From assembly GCF_963662255.1 (NCBI RefSeq), contig NC_085059.1, forward strand, positions 14,231,234 to 14,295,233: a stretch of DNA of 64,000 bases. The letters run 5' to 3'. The DNA is from Cinclus cinclus. Its lineage: Eukaryota; Chordata; Aves; Passeriformes; Cinclidae. Under the pieces are notes generated by a model. It was not told the origin of the DNA and ran no database searches. It saw only the letters and a list, made by a program, of their open reading frames with translations. The translations under genes were made by a program, and so were the position numbers. Every line of letters starts with the position of its first letter. Position 1 is the first letter of the stretch. Shown piece by piece: positions 26,441 through 38,370 of the stretch.

Positions 26441-29400
26441 GAGTTCAGTGAGAACCCAAAGAACTTCCTTATTCCTTGTAAACAAGCAGGAGTTACAAAA
26501 AGTATCTGACTCCATCACCTTTCTCTAACTTCAACTGCCTTCAAGAGCCCAGTTTCTGGCAAATCTCACTCATGTCCTGAGAGGCAGCAATACATGCAAA
26601 TGCTTTACAGTTTAAAATGTCGTATGTTGATGCTGACAAGTTCAAGACATGAGAAGAGGTTGCTATGGAAACACATGCAGTATTGCCTGGAACATAAGGC
26701 AACATTTTACAGTAGGAATTTTTTTAAAAACCAACCTTGGACCAACAAATTAGTTGGTTGCCAAATTAGGATGGGGTAAAATTAGTTGTTCGTTTGTTCT
26801 CAGACAGAAATATTTTTGTTTAGAAACAATAAAGCTAAACTCAATAAAAGCATTTCCTTTATATTTTGGATTCTTTTCCTTGTCTCAGAGCAAAAAGCAA
26901 TTTTATATTGAAAGAGTTTCTTTTGAGTCAAATCCATCTCTGTATTCCCATGTGCTGGAGTCTCTATCTAATTTCCTTTTTATAATTCATGAAATCACCT
27001 TATTGAATGGCTATGTTTTTGAAGGGTTAAACCTTTAACTCTTATACAACCTTACTTGTCTGTACCCACATTGCCCAACAGACCAAATACAGGAGTAGAA
27101 CTGATCAGAAAAAAGCAGAATTACACTCTTGGGCAGTCTGGCAGTCTCAGCTGTTTCCTAAGCCCTGTTTTATAACTCTGTTTGCAACCTGCCACCATTG
27201 TGAGGTGACACTTGTCCTTCTGGGGTATTGCTGTGCAGTGGCATCTTTCAATGCCAATCTCTTCTGCTTCATTCCCTGCCCTCCCAACAAGCACAAGAAC
27301 AATTCTGAATTCCCCAAATAACAGTTTTACTCTGTAGGCCTCACAAAAAGCCTGATTCTAAAACACAATTCCTACACACCTATGTACTCAAGGGGGGAAA
27401 AAAAATCTCTCTCCATTTCATCTTTCTTACATAAAGCATAAAGCCTCTTGTTTTTTTCTTCTGAAAAAATCTATTAGTTATCCACTGGATTTGAAAGTGA
27501 AGATTTATAAAAAGGGGACACAGGGTTCTACTTCTGACACTTTATTTTTGGAAACACAAAAGAGCATTTGAGCTTCTGGGCCCCAGACTGACTCTTTCCT
27601 TTAACCTTTTCGTATTTTGAGTATTCTAGAAAATTTCAGTCCACTAGAACATTTATTTGTTTGTGAGTTTGGGCCATCACAGAATTGAAAAATGTACGAA
27701 TCTACAATTCAACTTAAATTACTCTCCAATCTGTAGCTGCTGCTGACAAGATCTCATTATTTTTGCAAGTAGAAGGCCAGGATACACTTATAAATACAGA
27801 AGATGGGGTCATGGTACCAGCATGGCATGATCAACATTTTTGCCTGTTAACTTTGGTAAAAATCTGAACCTAATTTCAGATTTCATTTCTTCATAAATAC
27901 CTGAGCAGTGAAGGTGGGAAAACCTCTTTTTTGCTAAGTTTAAGAGAGAGGGTGCTAGGAATGATGACAATATCTGAAATGGAAAAGACCTTGTGAACTG
28001 GCATGAGAGTACTCTCCTTGAGTAAATGCAGTAGGCAAATAATGCCAACAAGTTGTTTTTAGAAAACATCTATTTTAGGGTGGTGTTGTCAAAGACACCT
28101 AAGGAGAACCGACAGCCAAACAGAGATGGGCTCCTGATGTCCTCAAAACCTCAGCTCACATGGTTACAGTTGAATCCCAACACATCCAACTTGTTTCAAA
28201 TGAGGGTGTTTTCCAACCCTCCCACTGTCATAGCGAAATTCCTGTAAATGCTTTTTGTGAGTGCAGACCTCCTGTCTCAGCAGGGCTGTAGGCTACTGAA
28301 TTCAAGGGCCACTGCTGCCACCCAGGCAAAGAGGGTCACAGCAAGAGGAATGAGGAACAGCATTTCTGGGTTTTAAATGCCAGATCCTTTTAACATCCAT
28401 CCAGCAGCCCATATAAATTCATTTATTACTGTATTTTTAAGCTGTCTGTACATGGTTGGGTTTTAGCCAGTTCCAGAACAGGCTTTTTTAATTTCATTTT
28501 TTAAATAAAACCCACTTCTTATGCAGATCTTTCAGACACATAAGATATTAACTTTTACTTTACCTTCTATTTACGACATCAATAACAGTGAAAAGCTGTT
28601 TCTCTTTTCTTTGTAATCTAGTACATCTGTGTTCCTTAAGAATCTTACAAGAATACTCAGGCAAAGTAAGTGCAAATTATTAGTATCCAATTTCAATGCT
28701 GTTTAAAGCATAACCTTTTCTTCTGTCACACCTCACTTCCCATTTTTTTATGGAATAAGGTAATATTTATTTGACTAAATGTGTCTATGAAAACTTGCAA
28801 ATAGGCAGGATAAATGTTAGGATCTTTATAAATTCAGTTCTCTTAAAAATCCGCCATGTATCTGTGTCAGAAGGACGGAGGCAGAGAAATATGGAAAAGC
28901 TCATCTGTAAAGATGCTGAGACTTTGGCTGCAGTTCACTCAACTTCACAGGGCTCATCACAACAGTATTTGGCTCTTCTCTCTTCTGTTTTCTTCACTAC
29001 TAATGGATACTTTACTATTTAATTAGTGCAGCATGATCCAAATCCCATCAAAGTCAATAAAACTCTTTTCATTTATATTAATGGGCTTTGGACCAACTCC
29101 TGGTTTAAAACCAGAATCAAATAAAACACCCCTAGGAAAAGAACAGATATACCAAGCTTACACTTTAAAGTACAATCTTAAAACCTTCCTAAGGTTTTTA
29201 CCCACTTTAAAGTAAATCTCATTATTGAACATCTTACAAAAACAGCTGGACAGATCTTTTTTTTTTTTTTCCCAGTCTGATTAAAGTATGAGAAGGCATC
29301 TAAATGTGTGCAGAGCTTCAATGTGAAAAACCTTCCCACAGCAGAAGGTGACGCCTTCCTGAAGCTTTTCCTGGGGCTCCTGTGCTGTGCAAGGACAGGA

Positions 29401-32400
29401 CAGTTCTCCCTGGGAGGACAGACCTGGCAACAGAACTGTTTAAAAGGTCCTGCCCCAAACCCTTGTTCTTTCTCTGGCACCACCACAGTTGTGCAAACAC
29501 TGGGCCTGTTGGGCTGCTCTGAAGAAAACTTCACCCGTGTGATTGACCCACTAAAGCTGTTTGGCCAGAGACCTCCACACCTGACCAGGTGGCACCAGGA
29601 CAGCCAGTGCCCAGGTGATGGGAGCTCTGTTCAGCAGAGCAGTCAGTTCTAGTGCATCACAGCTGAACATCCATAACCACTTAAATCAAACCAGCAGGAG
29701 AGAGCACCAGCTATTTTTGCCACACAGAGGAGAGAGGAGGCTTCCCGCTCTTAGACTATACCACAGTCACTGCAGAAAGCAATGAACCACAAAGCAAGCA
29801 AAATGACACTATGTAAACAGGAAGATTAAACCTTCTCCTGATACTTTTGACCCATTTTGGCAATACCAAGCAAGCCACACAAAGCCACCACATCATTTCT
29901 AGCATAGCAGCATGCTTTAATTGACTAGCACATTAAACAGCAAAGATCTGTGTGAAGTTTGACCACAGAAATCACATTCAGAAATCACATCCAACTCAGT
30001 GGCAGAGCCACAGGATCCTTTTTTTAAAATTCTCAAAAGCCCAAAAAAAAAAAAGTGCCGTTGTTTTCAATGTGTTTTTTTTTTCATTTCACACTACTCC
30101 AACCTGGCAACACTGTAAGCTGGGGGACAAATTTCCTTGAAAACAACTTTGGCAGAATGTTAACAGAGAAAGAAGAAAATTCAGGGCGAGGATGAGAGGT
30201 GCTTCACTCCCTTCTGGGCTGGAGCTGTGACCCTTCCCATGGAATCAATCCCAGCAGTTCTGGAGGGGACTGTCATGCAGCACACCAGGACACATTGATA
30301 ACGTGGGCATCTGTCTCCAGCTCTCTGCTCCCATCTGCCCAGTGCCTCTGGGCAGATCTGACCCACCTTGTCAGGTGCAGGGTTGGGAGGTGCAGGAACC
30401 TCCGTTTGCTCTCCCATGGGGTCAGACTCCAGCCCTGCCCTGCGAACTTGCACTGAGGATTAATGGGGACATCACTTCTTGCTTCGTTCTCCCTTCTAGA
30501 GTTACTCATGAAAGAAGAATTTTCACTGATCAAGGATTCTGTTGTGAATTGCCAGGAAATACAGTGTTTTCTGCTCCTTCCTGCTGCATGGGTCACTCAC
30601 AAGCTATTTGCACCACCTCAGCACTCTCGTGCCAGTGCTCAGCATCTTGCCCTGCTGACACTGATCAGATGTCTCCAACTGCTCTTTCTTTTGGCCTTCT
30701 TTCTGACACATCCCTTCCTCTCCCCCAAATCCCACACACAGACAGTCATCTCACTGCTCTGAGCACTACACTTTTCCACAGGAATGCTCACAGTGCATCC
30801 CCCAGTGAATGAAGTCTTGAAAAAAGGAGAGCAGAACTGCCCAGCAGCCCAGCAGCAGCCAGAGTGGAAGGATGTAGACACAATCTGTGCAGCTTTGGAA
30901 TCCAAACCTGTTCACTGTGGTGGAGCAAATTCACCAGCTCTTGGCAGCAATTTCAAAGATGGCCATTAGCTCCACATTCCTCAGCAAAGGAGGGATGCTG
31001 ACAAGGTCCCTGGCTCTGTGAAGGTGAAGAGTGAGAATCTACAGGGTCAACCATCCCCTAGAACCAGCTCCAGGGAGGACACTGTTACAAGGTGAAAGCT
31101 GCCTCCACACAGACTAGGTAACACAAGTATTAGGGCTAATCTAGCCAGCACGCCATGAGATACAGAGGATTAGATTTGATCTGATAGGTCTCTGATGTCA
31201 GTGAAAAGTGGTCTTTATATAAACAAATATAAAATGAAAAGAGAAAAAAAAACCAGTGTGTTCCCACAGTGGGATAGCTAAAATCTACTGTAGAACTTGC
31301 AAGCAGTGATTCATTACTCCAAAAATTATATCCTTGGGTTAAAGACTGCATGGAGTTCATTCTGGAAGTGCACTATAAAAGCGTTACCTAAGCACAAATA
31401 TTTATTAAACCCACAAGTGAAAGCAAACACCTCTTCAAATCACCCAAAAGGAATACAAAATTGCCAAAAGCAGCTAAATCCTTCAAAGACCTAACTATAT
31501 CCATCATGGATGAATTTCACATTACTAGTATCACATTTATCAAACAGTTCCCCTCTCATGATTTCTACAGGCTTGCATAATAACATGAAAATGTCACAAA
31601 AATTACATCAGAATGGCAATCCAGAGGCAGGGATCCACAAGGCCCTCAGTGAGTTCTGTGTGACCAGAAGCAGTGCCTTGAGCTGTGTCTTTAACCCATC
31701 TGCCCATTCAACACCAAGGACCATTCAAAGACCCTGGGACTCCTGGTCTCCCTTTCCAATGCACTTTGCCATTTCCAAAAAACAAACCCTAAATACATTA
31801 TTTAGTGAAATCCCATGAACACAAATGCACAGATCTTATGTGTTCTGCTGCCTCCCAAGAAGGAGTGTATCTTTTCAAACCATGGGAGCCTGTAATCCAG
31901 ACTGTTGGAGGAGGGTGTATCTCCACACCAGTGTGAAAACATCTAATTACATAAGGCCAGGTTCTCAACTAATGCAAAGTGACAGAACTCCCAGAAATCC
32001 ATGGAGACACGATGATACAGATTAACAGAGGTTTGGCTCAACTTCTAATTTTCCCTTCTAGTGACAGATTGTTGGAATCCTGACCACCAGAACCTCAGAG
32101 TGCAATGGGGAGTTGAAAGGAGACAGCATCAGGGAAAGTAAACTCCAGTTTGGCTGAAAGCATATTTATGATCCAGGAGTTTCAATTAGCTGTTGCTGAG
32201 TTATCACAAAAGTCTGTTGAACAGATGTGCAATTAGAGTTTTTCTCATGTTGTTCTCTCTTGTGACTTGGGGTTTTTTTTGTTGGGGGATTGTATTTGGC
32301 ATCTGGGTGGGGTTTTTTGCCAGTGATGCTAGTTTTATTGAGGTCAAAGCTAACATCTTAGATGGGCAATGAAAGCTCTTCCCACCACCACGCCTTCAGT

Positions 32401-33603
32401 AGTGCAGAAGCAAAGTGAGGCAGTCTCAGCAGGAAAATCTTTCTCCTTTCTGGCCTCATCTTCATAGGAAGATGGAGACAGAAAAGCTGTCACAATGAGC
32501 CTGCAAATTCAAGGCAGCTGGAATTGCCTCATCCTCTTGGCATGGACTGGAGGGTTTCTCCTGATCCCTCCCCCTCACTTAATGCATCACCTCTTCTGTG
32601 GTAGGGATGTGGTGTGAGGCAGAAGGGGAAGAAGGTTTAGCAGAGCTATTTCAGGTTTAGAGGCACACCATTCTGTCCTGTTCCATCCAGCACACGGGAT
32701 ATAAACAGCCATGGGAAAAGCTGCACTTGAGCTTCTCATACTCGCCTCCCTCCTCACCACCACTGCACCAGGGGACGAAGAGCAAGGTGAAAGACAAGGT
32801 TCTGATGTGGAATACTCCATGGCCTGCTTTTTGTCCCAAATACTCTGCTAATCAACCTGCCCACACAAAGCCAAACAGAGCCAGTGAAACTAAACACATT
32901 CACTTCAGCAGCTTTGGAACAGACACAAAAATCAGCTACTTGCCATGGGACCTCCCTGGCCCCTATGTAAAATGATGCTGGACCATGGTGCAAACATTGA
33001 CAGAGATCTGGGTTTTCCTGTGTGATTTTATGTTTAGATAAATGCAAGATTACACTTTATTTTCATAGGTCCAACATTTTATAAGATGTGTATGATTGTT
33101 GTTGGGCTTAATTTGACTGCAGTGAACTATGCACTTTATTTTCACAGTAATTCATTACACTCTCCTACTGAGGAGCTTAAATTAATTCAAAACATCTTGT
33201 AAATGGTCTTGTCTTTCTTTGCTTGTCTATTACTTATCCAGACTGAGCTTCATATTCTTCTTTGAGTACTAAATCATCCTTTGATTAATCCCATTTTTAC
33301 ACTTGCTGCTTATGTCAACCTTAACGTGCTGTAACTTTGCAAGCAAATTTAATATTGACAGACACCTCTTAGCACTTATTTGGGAATTAAATATTTTGGT
33401 TTACTGATGAATGGTGGATTTACCATTTTTACAATGAAACCTAAAACTATCAGAAAACTCTGATTTCAAGCTTGGTTATAAACATGAAATCAATCCAAAT
33501 TCACCACTAAAACTTCTTTATCCCTGAGGTGCTTACTGGTATTGAAAAAGTTTTGCTTCTGGGTTTTAGGGTGGGGTTTTTTTATTGTTCAATAGGTAAA
33601 AGA

Positions 33604-33622
33604 TTGTGACCTTAGGTCACAA
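33604..33622. promoter_or_regulatory. Palindrome with everted AGGTCA half-sites
   Basis: TTGTGACCT-T-AGGTCACAA is a perfect 19-base palindrome. It contains two nuclear-receptor half-sites (AGGTCA) in everted arrangement with a 1-base spacer. A further GTGACC lies just to the right at 33625-33630. Receptor binding here is inference from motif shape only. Confidence 0.4.
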
Positions 33623-34318
33623 TGGTGACCATACGTTCATGGTGCTCTACAGAGAGTGTTTTGAAGTCTGAAAGAGACCATTTTATCCCTCTATTACTTT
33701 AGGTATATAAAAATTTTTAGACGTTTTCAGCCTTGCAAGCTTCAAAGCTGTCATCTTCCAATATAAGTCCTGTCACATGAGAGTGCTGGCACATGAAAGA
33801 CTCTTGGCCCAGTGCAGCTGTCTTCATCATCAGGTAGTGATTTGTTTCTCAAAAATTGTTTCTTAAATACATTCTGGTTTGCAGAATGCTTTCTGAACAA
33901 CACCTCTCACAATCCTTCCACAACTCCTCTGCTTGGAGAAAGAGAAAAGCCTTGCAATTTTAGGACTCTGAAAAATGAAGAAGTAAATTGTTCTGCATGT
34001 GAGTCGGATGAACATGATTTACCCAAAAAACCCATTATTTAAAACAAATAAACCCACTATTAAAACAGTAACCACAGCCTGTGCTGCCACCTACCCTTGG
34101 TTAATCTCTGTGTTTTCTGTAGGCTCTTTTCCCAAACATGGGCTCTGTCCTGGGAATGGGAATGCCCTGCAGGTGATGTGATGACCATAGGCACCAGCCC
34201 TTGCACCAGCCTTGGGACTCACACACTTTACCATGGGAGAAATGCAAGAAGCAGCTTCTTAGGGCAGATACTGGATGTTAGTTCTGCCTTTTGCATATGG
34301 GGGAAAGAACTGAGAAAT

Positions 34319-34515
34319 GAGAATCACAGAACCATGGAGTCATTTAGGTTGGAGGAGACTTGGAAGATCTTTGAGTCTACCTGTTAACACAAGACTGTCA
34401 AGTCCACATTAAACCATGGCCCCAGGTGCCACATCTGTAGTTCCCTGAGCAGCCTGTTCCAAGGTTTGACAGCCCTTTTGGAGAAGAAGTTTTTCCTAAC
34501 ACCTAATCTAAAAAT
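34319..34515 (-). mobile_element. CR1 LINE fragment
   Basis: Reverse-oriented 3' portion of avian CR1. On the plus strand it reads GAATCACAGAACCATGGAGT, TTAGGTTGGAGGAGACTTGG, AAGTCCACATTAAACCATGG, AGCAGCCTGTTCCAAGGTTT and TTTTTCCTAACACCTAATCT, the usual order of the inverted CR1 3' end. A block of roughly 40 bp appears to be missing between the ACATCTGTAG and CCTGAGCAGCC parts. Subtype looks like a CR1-Y or CR1-J relative. About 200 bp survive. Confidence 0.92.
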
Positions 34516-37500
34516 TCAGCAACTGCTTGGAGGAACATCTGTGCTTTCCACTCTTCCCTTCTAAATTCTATTATTTTACTGTATTTGAATTAAAATGTAA
34601 ATGGTGCATTACTATGCTTAGCTCTTGAAATAGTTTTACTCCCAAGAAAGTCTTTCTTTCCTGTTGGACTCGATGTATTATTTTAACTTTCTCCATTCTA
34701 TACTCTACAATACTCATTAAATCATGCCAAAAAAGCACACGTTCAGAAACAAAACTTGAAAGAGAAATCCCTCCCACGGATCAAACTGTGCAAGAGTAGC
34801 CCTGAGCCTGCAATGCCCATCCTGTGTGTGTGGTGTGAAGGTGCCTTTGGATGGGTTTGCCTGAGGGGCTGGTGCACGTCCAGGGCTCCCCTGGACATGC
34901 TGGAAGCTGCTGCTGCAGCCCAGGAGCCCCCAGGGCACAGAGGGGTGAAAGAGGGACTGCCCACAGCCTTGGGAAGCAGGCACAGCAGCAGCCTGAGAGA
35001 GCTGCATTCAGGGCTCCTGTAGAAATTTGCTGTATCATTCACAAACTTCAATGCCCCCTGCCATTTCATGGACTGCTTCTTGTCAGGATTGTAAGTGATG
35101 GAGTAGAAGAAAAGAGCTGCTGGCCAGCCTGCTCATTAGCCAGGCAGGTTCTCCTCCACACATCACTTCATTATTCTTACGGTGACAGTAAATCAGAAAA
35201 CACACAAATAAAGGCTTAAAGACTCGGGGCCTACATCAAGGTGTGGCTCTGTGCTACCCTAAACCTCAGGTAAATATTTTGATTTCGTGTTTTTCAAAAA
35301 ATGGCTTAAACCTTCACCATATGCCAGGTATTCCTTTTCAATTTTTTTGCCTCAAAAAACTCTAAAAATCGTTCGCCTTCATTACAGGGCAATAACAGCA
35401 ACCTGTAGTCTGCACACTTAGTGAAGAGAAATAACTTAAATGCATAAATTAGCTGTGTCTAGTTACAGATAGAAGAAGCTCTTCTTATCCACAGATACCA
35501 GTGATGTCCAGTGACTTTCACATTACAGGATTAGTAGGCTTCACACTTAATTTCAGTGGAAAATAGATTTTAATTTGTCCCCTGAGGTCCACTAGGCTAG
35601 AGGTTAAATGCTGGGAAAAAGCAGTCTGACCATATAATGAAATTCAAACACAGAGGTGACAACTACAGGAAAAGTTAAAGGGAATGACAGTAGGAAAGAA
35701 AGAAGTTAAAGTAGCTGTATTTATAACTCATCACATCAAAAGAAAAGTGGTAAGATTGTACTTTGCTGGTGGAAGTGTCAGAAAGTACCAGGGACACTGG
35801 GCAGTTCCAAGCTCTGAATTCTCCACAAAGAGCTGCATAAGTGAAGAATTAATAGTATCTTTATTTTGAAGATAAGGGCCAAAAATGCAACAATAAAGGG
35901 GCAAAATACTAATTTTTACATAAATCAATTTAAAAGGAATTTTAAAAATATTAACTTGATGGTTAACACGGAAAAACTTGAACACACTTGGGATGCCAAG
36001 ATCAAAAAGTAACAGCAAGCTGTACAAATGGAACTTCTATTTCAGCAAGGCAAAGATCTGGAAAACAAACAGAGCAGTAGATGCAGTTCTACAGGCGGCA
36101 TGAAGCGGGGGGGAAAAAAGCAAGTGTATGAATTACTGGTGAGGGCAGGTTCTCCCTGTGGCATTAGAGAGGGTAAAATGATACTGAAGTCACCATGCTC
36201 AGTAAATGAACCTCCCCCACTTGGGGGGCAGCCAGCCCACGGAACCCACACCAGTGCACGAAGTCTTTCAGGAGCACACACAAGACAAAACAAGGTGTAA
36301 AGAGAAACTCGTCTGTACTGTAAAATGACACCTTCAAAACAACATACTTGGGAGGATTTTCACTGGCCTGGTGATTTTTGAGACTTCAAGAAGAGAACTG
36401 GCATCTCCGTTCTTTCCTTGAGGGAAGCACTTACTTTAAAACTCTTTCTTTAAACAAAAAACAGTTACTTAGAAGAAAAAGCAGAAACATTAATGCTGAG
36501 ATTCACACTTACAACTCCAAGAACTCCAGATGTGAAGAAAGTACCAGACGTTTTGAGACCTGGGAATAACTGAGAAGATCTATAACAAGCTGGGATTTAG
36601 ATATGAGGAAGCAGTGTGCTCTTCTGCACTTGAAGAGGACACACTTCTTTTCAATGTTACAGTTTAATAGAGCAGTGCTGAAAATAGTGTGTGAAATGTG
36701 GGCCTTTCATTTGCAGACTATTAAAACTGGGAACCTGCTGTTTCAAGACTCTGCAAACAAAGATAAATCTAAAACACACTCAGATAAAGGGGCTAAAGGA
36801 ACCAGATGTGATGTGTTAGAGAACTTATTGAAACTTTGCAAGAAAGAAAGCAGTAAAGGGACAAGGTGATCCAAAAAGGAGGGTGTGCACATCAGAGCAA
36901 GGTTGTGCAACCCCCTGCAAGACACTCAAGACCTGCTCCCTGGTTCTGTTTTAATCAGACCTGCTATGAGAAATGTCCTAGTGTGCCATTAAGTAATGGC
37001 ATGACCTGCTTACAAAGCCACAGTCATCATAAATAAAAAGTACTCAGAAGTAGGTTGAATAAAACACTAGTGTGATCTCTGGAGAAAAGGTCCTGCTCCA
37101 TGCAAGAGCTGGAATTCTGCTTGATCCAAAACAATATTTTTTAGCCTTCTGTAGCAAAAAGTAAACATGTAACTCACCTGAAACGTGGTAATGCCTTGCC
37201 ATTTGCAGGAGTCATTAATTCACCCTCACCACACCACTAAGGAGCAGAGAGCTGGCAGATAAGTGAGCCAATAGCACTTTATGAGGGACACACCTTCGGA
37301 AGCTAAGAAGGGACAGACTTTTCAAAATAGATGTTCTGCTTACCCCAGAAATTAATTACGGCCTTACCACAATTAGCTCCTTTATTTGGATATTCAAGAT
37401 GTAAAGCAAGAGACACTAGGCACCTTTCCTTGGATGTATAGAGTTTAATATTCTGGTTGGAAAATTAGTTTTTGTGTGGTCAAAGGGTATAGTACAGATG

Positions 37501-38310
37501 AGACACTACTACAATGAGGGCAATGCAACACAAGGTCAAATAGGACATAAACAAATACTTATATTTTATCCAGAGGCCTACAGCATACCACAAAGATACC
37601 AGTTTTGACTGCCTGAGGATACTCTGTCCAGATGGTGTCCACATCTATGATGTAGGAAATTACTTGCTCTGCTCTCAGATAAAATGTAGGTGAGATGATC
37701 CATGCAAAGAAAGATGCAAAGAAAAAAGTATAGTATTTACTGATGACAGAGTCTCTTTTAAGGACAGCAGAGGATAATTTACTCCAGTTGGAGGCTGAAT
37801 CACAGTGTTTACACTCTGTCTTTCACACCATAACTTTTAAAAGGGAAAGCTTGTGCAATTCACACAGCAGAAGGGACTGTCCAACTAGGCTTGCGTTGTC
37901 CAGGGAAATTAACAGCAGAAACCCAGAGAATGGGCTACAAAGCAAAGTCTCTATCCTGTGAAAACATGGACATGCTGGAGTTAGAAATCAAAACAGCACC
38001 ACTGCTTTGCCAGGCAACACAGGCCTTTTAAAAGATATGTGTAGATGGGGATGTGCAGTCAGGCTCTGATTGTGCCAGAATTCACATACATGCTTGGCTT
38101 ACCCATGTGGACACCCCAGCTGAATTCAAAATGCCCTTAATAAAGAGTTAATAGTGATCCCACTGATCATCTGCAGAGGAAGGGCTGCTGTTTCCTTAAT
38201 GAGAATGGCTTTTACATTTTGTTCTATACTGCAGAAATTATTTGCACTTCTGCCACTGTATTACAGTTCTACTTAGCAAAAAAGTCCACAGTGAATTTTG
38301 CCATTACACT
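34516..38310. other. ADAMTS2 intron 2 segment, no gene seen
   Basis: Noncoding. At 34.75-35.05 kb there is a locally GC-rich patch open in several frames at once, on both strands, none resembling a known protein. A 16-bp homeobox-like palindrome lies at 36985-37000. Confidence 0.55.
36985..37000. repeat. Short palindrome GCCATTA-AG-TAATGGC
   Basis: Perfect 7-base arms about a 2-base centre, giving ATTA and TAAT homeodomain cores in opposed orientation. No function can be assigned from sequence. Confidence 0.5.
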
Positions 38311-38370
38311 AAAAAATAGAGAAAGAAGGGAAGAAAAAAAACAAACAAACAAACAAACAAAAAAAAAACA
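38311..38370. repeat. A-rich tract with (ACAA)n
   Basis: An A/G-rich lead-in followed by repeated ACAA units at 38341-38360 and a poly-A end. It is a simple repeat; no transposon body is recognisable beside it. Confidence 0.85.

Larger units (their letters stand above)
25676..34318. other. ADAMTS2 intron 2 segment, no gene seen
   Basis: Mostly AT-rich noncoding DNA with a somewhat GC-richer stretch at 29.3-31.0 kb. That stretch carries the longest chance frames (169 codons at 30303-30812 on the plus strand, with shorter ones opposite). None has a recognisable domain or a convincing acceptor/donor pair. Notable palindromes at 26421-26440 and 33604-33622 are listed separately. Confidence 0.55.

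Noticed and set aside
30303..30812. 169-codon plus-strand open frame
   Set aside because: Cys/Ser/Pro-rich, overlapped by open frames on the other strand, with no recognisable domain and no paired splice signals.
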